Positions 59,601 through 64,000 of a stretch of DNA of 64,000 bases are shown here, one piece after another. The position numbers and the translations under genes were made by a program. Below the pieces are notes generated by a model. The model made no database searches. It saw only the letters and a list, made by a program, of their open reading frames with translations, and was not told the origin of the DNA. The first letter of the stretch is position 1, and the number at the start of each line of letters is the position of its first letter. Source of the DNA: Saxidomus purpurata (lineage: Eukaryota > Mollusca > Bivalvia > Venerida > Veneridae). The DNA is taken from assembly GCA_022818135.1 (NCBI GenBank), contig JAFMSR010000007.1, forward strand, positions 26,554,415 through 26,618,414, given 5' to 3'.

Positions 59601-60449
59601 GACAGGTAATGTTTTCGACAAATTTTCAATCTTCAAATGCAAAGCAACGTTGTCATCGTCTGCCTCCAAGTCAGTAAAGACAATAATGAGAATTGAATGA
59701 GTATATTTGAGATCATTGGTTGCAAAATCAGAAATACCTTTAATGTCATCAGTTTCACACATTAAAATGATTACATCGCTTATCTTTGCAAGAAATTGTC
59801 TTTGTTCTTTATGTTTTCCACATTTGCCCCTTAGATTGAAATACCAAACAGGCCCATAGTTTTGATCTAACACAGGCAATGTCTCTATCATACCCTCACA
59901 GATTTGAGATTTTTGTTTTGTGCTTCCGGCACAATCTCTGTGGAAAAATACAGATTGAACCTTTTCAGTTTTACTTATAATCAAATTAAGAAAATTTGAT
60001 TTTGAATAGTTCTGTTTGCTTAAACTTAGAGCTGAAACTACTTTCATTTCATATTCTGAAATAGGTTTATCAAATGCACTGCTTGAAAAATAGAGACATT
60101 TCATTGGCCACATATACAGCATAGGTGGTTCAAGTTGTTCTGTTTTAATTACAATAGGAAAGGCATGTTTACAGCCCCAATAACGGAGAACCAAATCTTG
60201 CCTTGAAATATTATCACAACATAAAAATACTGCAGTAGATATATCTAACGGATGGATTTTTGAAACGGTATGATACTTTTGAATATTTGTTCTTTTTTTT
60301 TCTTTGTAGCTTTTCCTTGCACTAAGCTTTAGACCTTGATAAAACCTACAATTTCCGTCAAAGTGAACAATGCCATTTACATAATTAAGCATCCGTGCGC
60401 CTGAACCATCTTGAAGTACTTCCGTTTGATTTACAGGAGTAGCCAACAC
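56613..60449 (-). CDS. VLIG/GVIN-like (interferon-inducible very large GTPase family), main frame
   Basis: A 1,278-codon uninterrupted frame without introns, typical of this family. The vertebrate relatives (GVIN1/VLIG, URGCP) are cytosolic or nuclear GTPases, often interferon-induced; the role in molluscs is inferred. The N-terminal part has IHPLDISTAVFLCCD and AFPIVIK, the URGCP/GVIN signature region. The G domain starts near residue 579: G1 GAQSSGKST (583-591), a G2-region TRG, and G3 DTEGL (636-640), followed by the family's ELATFVIGLS and a RHGVDATQKDK stretch in place of a standard NKxD. A long helical region fills the rest. The frame begins at a TTG; it is open only from 60470, and the true N-terminus lies in another frame (60385-60612). 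It stops at 56613, with the C-terminus in another frame. Together the three pieces would give about 1,560 aa. Confidence 0.88.
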   Translation of the reverse strand: MLATPVNQTEVLQDGSGARMLNYVNGIVHFDGNCRFYQGLKLSARKSYKEKKRTNIQKYHTVSKIHPLDISTAVFLCCDNISRQDLVLRYWGCKHAFPIVIKTEQLEPPMLYMWPMKCLYFSSSAFDKPISEYEMKVVSALSLSKQNYSKSNFLNLIISKTEKVQSVFFHRDCAGSTKQKSQICEGMIETLPVLDQNYGPVWYFNLRGKCGKHKEQRQFLAKISDVIILMCETDDIKGISDFATNDLKYTHSILIIVFTDLEADDDNVALHLKIENLSKTLPVRNYVVPCKNVSHPELIDDIWNILKVSKATCNQDKLIWCARSNCIEVDLDNIEETIKTTTSFGEKTVKSFGETLLFPLQGDESLQWSKTDLEICKLRHWERHGTEETVRHYRERLELQKAKLRLRQIRKIQNDEIWIIKEFLEKIDIAQKGIGLDLEILLRGLKLHFERATRSSLKKICNQYVALMDQHKIEKSYAKGIEERLQNIDKSYNNMYLSLNMFIREMGQIFETIVSQREKINIPDTIMPEMLAQKAVALLINGYQVELMDGRTNDVPIRWIQSVLLELHKHLKRVRMKVITVLGAQSSGKSTLLNIMFGSQFDVSSGRCTRGVHMHLVKVSSDAAEEYLVDYLIILDTEGLFSTNAKWDQGERNHEERELATFVIGLSHITILNIMGENISYLGDILPISVRAFLRMELTGLNSKCVLLRHGVDATQKDKMRRQAYSLENALDSFTAAACDLEGVPRRRFKNIIRFDITEDDYYFPSLYEYSNEIEMINPSYSKAAMKLKQNLLTDQDAKGTVLELRSHIDSLWSAIKRDNFVYDFRNTIEMEARAVMDKRICYLQWQIRRELQKNTTFFKTQIANCKNIPDLLQIESNYQAQMRKMANEQQHLNHEELFFDFQNPLLSKAIQKLRDPSLQKLKNAIDECRLTCNAQFERDLSYRKTEMKLLENDDRLLNQIDEFIQRYLATAKETKEISSITNTLFERWCNTVWTNQTHPQHFQYEEDAADCIFSTYFAHRASVDSILQEKGIMERSMNDFLRDMPTRKWFSHMVHRSQEKMAQDIVRDSLDYVEHLINDVIAMKMFYHTDIFRDILLEVGNHKHLYGGKIHLRPSCEIELAISLCGEFIKKVRAFDTDKSLLSKRLMETTESYFKSKCRAQLDYKTNIFEAVEVFTDIILEELQDSIVKRLPQEFASHLKEKHFFLASKQGLLCHTWITLLDRKDALLGYITSPVTAVEDCIASLFDELSEPSCADQVNQIQAIIVKSVKKHLGECK

Positions 60450-60612
60450 ATTTGTTTGCAGAAAATAAATCTATTCTTTGCAATTTCCCTGGGAAATAAT
60501 TCCATATTCCTAGCCGTTTCAACAATTCGCATATTTCCATCTTCTGATTGTTTGTTATATATATATATATAACAGTCTGAAATGAAAGCATTTTGTTAAG
60601 ACTTTCATGCAA
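60385..60612 (-). CDS. N-terminal fragment of the VLIG/GVIN-like GTPase (shifted frame)
   Basis: From about 60540 the frame reads MEICELLKRLGIWNYFPGKL, matching the family's N-terminal LL..LGL..YYP.KL block. It runs out of frame after SANK and stops at 60385. The main frame opens from 60470, so the switch must fall between 60470 and 60388. Splicing rather than frameshift is possible, but no good donor-acceptor pair is seen. The ATG at about 60540 is the likelier start than the one at 60612. Confidence 0.6.
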   Translation of the reverse strand: MHESLNKMLSFQTVIYIYITNNQKMEICELLKRLGIWNYFPGKLQRIDLFSANKCVGYSCKSNGSTSRWFRRTDA

Positions 60613-61382
60613 TTCTTACGTCTCTTCAACTTCCACGTATCTATTTTCTCTTTTCTATAAGGAAGTCGCACATAAAAGAATTGACACATAATATGGTATT
60701 AAATAGTTTCGTTTTTTAGCCATTCTTCCACTATAAAGAATATATTCTAATGTAGATTGTTTGTTACTCACTATAATTCTAAAAAAAGTTAAATCAAGTG
60801 ATATAACTCTGCTCAAAATAGTTTCATAGGGTAAATTTGTCCGCAATAAAAACTTTCACATGAAATGCATGCGAGTGTTTTCATTTTGATTGCTGAATGT
60901 GCGGTCATTAGTTATGTCTGGCATGAACAACTAAACTGTAAATTTTGCAACTTCTTCACATGTCCATTTACTCAGTTGAAATGGTTCTTTCCTATAAAAT
61001 GCATTTTATTTTTGATTTATCAAGTTGAAAATACTCAATGTTTGCTGTGTGGACAAAATGAGGTCTTACTTGGTGTTAAAACATTGAAAAAGGTATTCAT
61101 ATACAATTAAAATCTATGATGTCTTATGCCTCTGTGTTATATAAATCTTGAGAAACATATGTCACAAAATGAAGATACTATTTCCAGCTAAACCATAGGT
61201 CATAACTATGCACAAGACTATACAAACAAAACCGTAGATGCGTATGATATTATAAATGCCTGATAGAACTCCGAGATATATTTTTTAAAAACGATTGCTT
61301 CTGTTTCATCATTGTTTCTAACATTCAGAATTTTATGAAATTTGGTTCGTTGTTAGTTTATATGTGATAACTAAGAATATAA
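60613..61382. other. Upstream flank of the GTPase gene
   Basis: No gene seen. A TA microsatellite lies just inside the gene's 5' end at 60556-60572. Confidence 0.4.
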
Positions 61383-61435
61383 AATACATAAGATGGCCAC
61401 GATGGCTATATATCGCTCATCCGAGTACCAGTTCT

Positions 61436-61915
61436 CTTACATTAGGAAGTCACTTGTTGCTGAAGGGTGTAAATATTTGCTAAGGAAGTCAACATTAACA
61501 TGTACTAGGGAAACTCACTGGTTGCTAAAGAGGTCACTGGTAAATAAATGTCACCGGCTACCAGGGGCAGTAAGTGCTTGGAATCACTGGTTACTACAGG
61601 TCAGTGATTACCAAAACAACAAGTGTTGCTAGTTGCTAAAGATGTCAATATCATTATGTTGCTACTAAACTCACTGGTGGCAAGATCATGCTAAAGGTTT
61701 CTAAGGAAGTCACTGGCTGATAAGGGAAGTCGTTGGTTGGTAGGAGACTAAGTTGTGGCTAAGGAAGTCAATGGTTGCTAAGGAGGTCATTTGTTCCTAC
61801 GGAAAGTCACTGGTTGCTAAGGAAGTCACATGTTCCAAGGGGAAGCCACTGGCTGCTAAATAGTCACAGGTTGCCAAGGAAGCCAGTGGTTGCTTGGTAA
61901 GTATCTGGTTGCTAT
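61436..61915. repeat. Minisatellite, unit about 20-27 bp
   Basis: Many imperfect copies of CACTGGTTGCTAAGGAAGT with insertions and substitutions. The 79-residue frame at 61393-61632 follows it. Confidence 0.75.
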
Positions 61916-62420
61916 AAGAACTCATTTGAAGATAGGTTTTTCCTATAAGCTCTGTATACAGACAAGGATCCCCTTGGAGAGAGTGGTCAATTTTTACCTC
62001 AGGAGACTGAACATTCCTGGTGGAGGACCACTAGACAATGCTACATACCAACTATCTAAGCTCTAGGCCTTGTGGTTTTGGAGAAGATTTTTAGATATTT
62101 TCCTATATCAAGAGACTTGTAAAACAAGTGACCCCATGACAGGGCCAATATTGACACCAGGGAAAACCTTTGAATACACTTGGTAGAGGTCCACAAGACA
62201 CTACTACATAATAAACACGTAAGTTCTAGACCTTGTGGTTTTGTGGAAGATTTTTAAAGTTTTTCCTATGTCAAGTGACCCTCTGGGCAAGGTCAATTTT
62301 GACCCCCGGGGGTCATGTTTTGAAAAAACGTAGTAGAGCACTAATAGACAATGCTACACACCAAAAATCTAAGCGTTAGACCTGTGCTTTTCCAGATGAA
62401 GATTTTAAAATGTGTTCCAA

Positions 62421-62602
62421 TGTACAGTCAAACCTATGAACAAAGACCACTGTTGGGAAGCTACATATGTAGTCTTTGTTCACAGGTGTTCTTTATTCAC
62501 AGGTGTGTTTACTATATATTTATAATGCACGATGATCTTACTGCTGGTCTTTATTTGCAGGGTGGTTTCGGAGGTGGTCTTTAACACAGGTTTGACTGTA
62601 CA
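62421..62602. mobile_element. MITE with 15-bp perfect inverted ends
   Basis: TGTACAGTCAAACCT at the left and AGGTTTGACTGTACA at the right. It is 182 bp and inserted inside the family 3 element. The same end motif occurs at 33271 and 34699. Confidence 0.8.
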
Positions 62603-63436
62603 TGTTTGTCCTTGTAAAAAAAATGTGACCCCCATGGGCAGTGCTATTATTGACCCCAGGGACAAGACATGAACAACTTGGTAGACGTTCATTAGACAAT
62701 GGTTTAAATTATACATCTAAGCTCTAGGTCTTGTGGTTTTCCAGAAGATTTTTTAAAAGTTTTCATATAGAAACCCAGGTTAACTTAAGTGACCCCAAGT
62801 GCAAGGTAAATTTTGACCAAAGGATCATGATTTGAACACTAGTGGTAGAGGTATTCTATGCAATACTACATTCAAAATATCTAAGTTCTAGGTCCTTGCA
62901 GTTTCAGAGAAGATTTTTAAAGTTTGTCCTATATAAGCGTATGTTAAATCAAGTGACCCCTTGGCGGGGTCAATTTTCATTCGGGGGTCATGATTTAAGC
63001 AATCTTGGTAGAAGTCAACATGGCAATGTCACATGCTAAAATCGAAGCCGTAGGACTTTTAATTTCAGAGAAGATAATTTTTAAAGTTCTTCCTTTATAA
63101 GCCTTTGTTAAATCAATCAAGTAGCCCAGGGGTCATATTTTTAACAATCTTTGTAGAGGTCCACTTGGCATTGCTAATTGCTAACTATCTAAGCTCTAGG
63201 CCTTGATCTAGGTCTATATTTGTTAAGTTATTCCTATGTGTTGCCGTAGCGACTATAGCTCTGCATAGAATAAAATTGTGTGAATAACGTCGATAGAGCT
63301 TCATGCAAGAAACCCTCCTGCCAAGTTTCATAAACATTGGCCCAATGGTTTCAGAGGAGATGTCGTTTGAAGCAAATTGTTGACGTCGCACAACGACGAC
63401 AGGCAACGGACACGGCGTGACTTAAAAGTTTTCAGG

Positions 63437-63683
63437 TGAGCTTAAATGTTAAATCACCAATCTTATTTATAAGTAATGAACATTTGTTGCCCTTGAGCTG
63501 AATAATTATTTAAAAAAATGTGCGAAGATAGTCTTATGGTCTCTTAGATATACGTGTTAAAAAAGAAGAAACAACGGATTTTTTTTCTCTATTGTATCGG
63601 CACAGTAATAAAAATTCCTGAACACAAGCACGTATCAAATTTACAATAACTGATTTATTATAGAAATAAAATAACTATGATAA
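63437..63683. other. Short spacer, nothing recognised
   Basis: AT-rich sequence between the family 3 element and the retroelement fragment. Confidence 0.4.
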
Positions 63684-64000
63684 ACTTATACAACTATGAC
63701 TGATACTGGTGCTTCATTTTTAGATTTACATCTCTCTATTTATAACAATATTATACATACCAAAATTTATGACAAGAGGGATGATTTTAATTTTAGTATT
63801 GTAAATTTCCCCCATTTGGATGGGGATGTACCTCATGCTACATCTTATGGGGTATACATTTCTCAGTTAATTCGGTTTGCCAGAGCGTGTAGTCATGTTG
63901 AGGATTTCAATGAACGTAATCAATATATTACAAATAAACTTCTTCAACAGGGCTACCGTTATTACAAATTGCGTAAATATTTTGCTAAATTTTACTATCG
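63684..64000 (+). mobile_element. Retroelement reverse transcriptase, C-terminal part, cut by window end
   Basis: The plus-strand frame is open from 63684 to the window end (first ATG 63696). It reads DTGASFLDLHLSI, IYDKRDDFNFSIVNFPHLD, SYGVYISQLIRFAR and LLQQGYRYYKLRKYFAKFYY. This is the typical region after the catalytic palm in a reverse-transcriptase type common in cnidarian and mollusc genomes. The catalytic motifs are missing, as expected from a 5'-truncated insertion. Whether it is LINE or Penelope-like cannot be decided here. Confidence 0.8.

Larger units (their letters stand above)
61383..63436 (-). mobile_element. Tandem-core element, family 3, long degenerate copy
   Basis: It begins ATAAGATGGCCACGATGGCT followed by ATATCGCTCATCCGAGTACC, a diverged form of the end at 27074. 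Several ~165-bp core units with CTAAGCTCTAGGCCTTGTGG follow from 62050, and it ends TTCAGGTGAGCTTA. It contains a minisatellite near the left end and a MITE at 62421. Confidence 0.7.

Overview
The window is AT-rich, intron-rich animal DNA, most likely from a bivalve mollusc. The reasons are spliced genes with GT-AG introns and vertebrate-type orthologues, a very large intronless GTPase of the VLIG/GVIN type (a family expanded in bivalves), and a dense load of repeat families that I recognise from bivalve genomes: Pearl-like elements with a core of ~150-bp repeats, tRNA-derived SINEs and many MITEs. The species cannot be fixed from sequence alone.

Layout. (1) 1,023-10,015, plus strand: a seven-exon gene that I assemble as the centromere protein CENP-M. 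Its introns are filled with MITEs, two head-to-tail Pearl-like elements and a SINE. An E2F-type site lies ~50 bp before the start codon. (2) 17,775-23,964, minus strand: a complete seven-exon NUDT9, an ADP-ribose pyrophosphatase of 352 aa. Its introns hold a reverse-transcriptase relic, a SINE and tandem repeats. (3) 24.0-30.0 kb: no gene seen; one 0.9-kb tandem-repeat element, SINE pieces and a second reverse-transcriptase relic. (4) 30,067-37,196, plus strand: a six-exon, 293-aa multi-pass membrane protein that I do not recognise. Its two halves look like a duplication of a three-exon unit. (5) 37.2-55.9 kb: no convincing gene. It holds a ~0.9-kb triplication, a 2.6-kb foldback element with a 5-bp target duplication, a ~180-bp poly(A) run, a duplicated segment, and three copies of a hairpin whose loop is conserved while its stem varies. 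(6) 55,907-60,612, minus strand: a VLIG/GVIN-like large GTPase whose long central frame is flanked by N- and C-terminal pieces in other frames, so it carries two apparent +1 frameshifts. (7) 61.4-64.0 kb: a degenerate long tandem-repeat element with a MITE inside it, then the C-terminal part of a retroelement reverse transcriptase running off the window edge.

The genes do not form a pathway. They act separately at the kinetochore (CENP-M), in mitochondrial or cellular ADP-ribose clearance (NUDT9), in a membrane (unknown), and probably in interferon- or immune-type GTPase responses (VLIG-like). The most interesting signals are the P-loop-like motif in CENP-M, the exon-level internal duplication in the membrane protein, the hairpin family near the GTPase gene, and the 3' end shared by three otherwise unrelated repeat families. 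All exon models come from reading splice signals and phases by eye, without transcript data.
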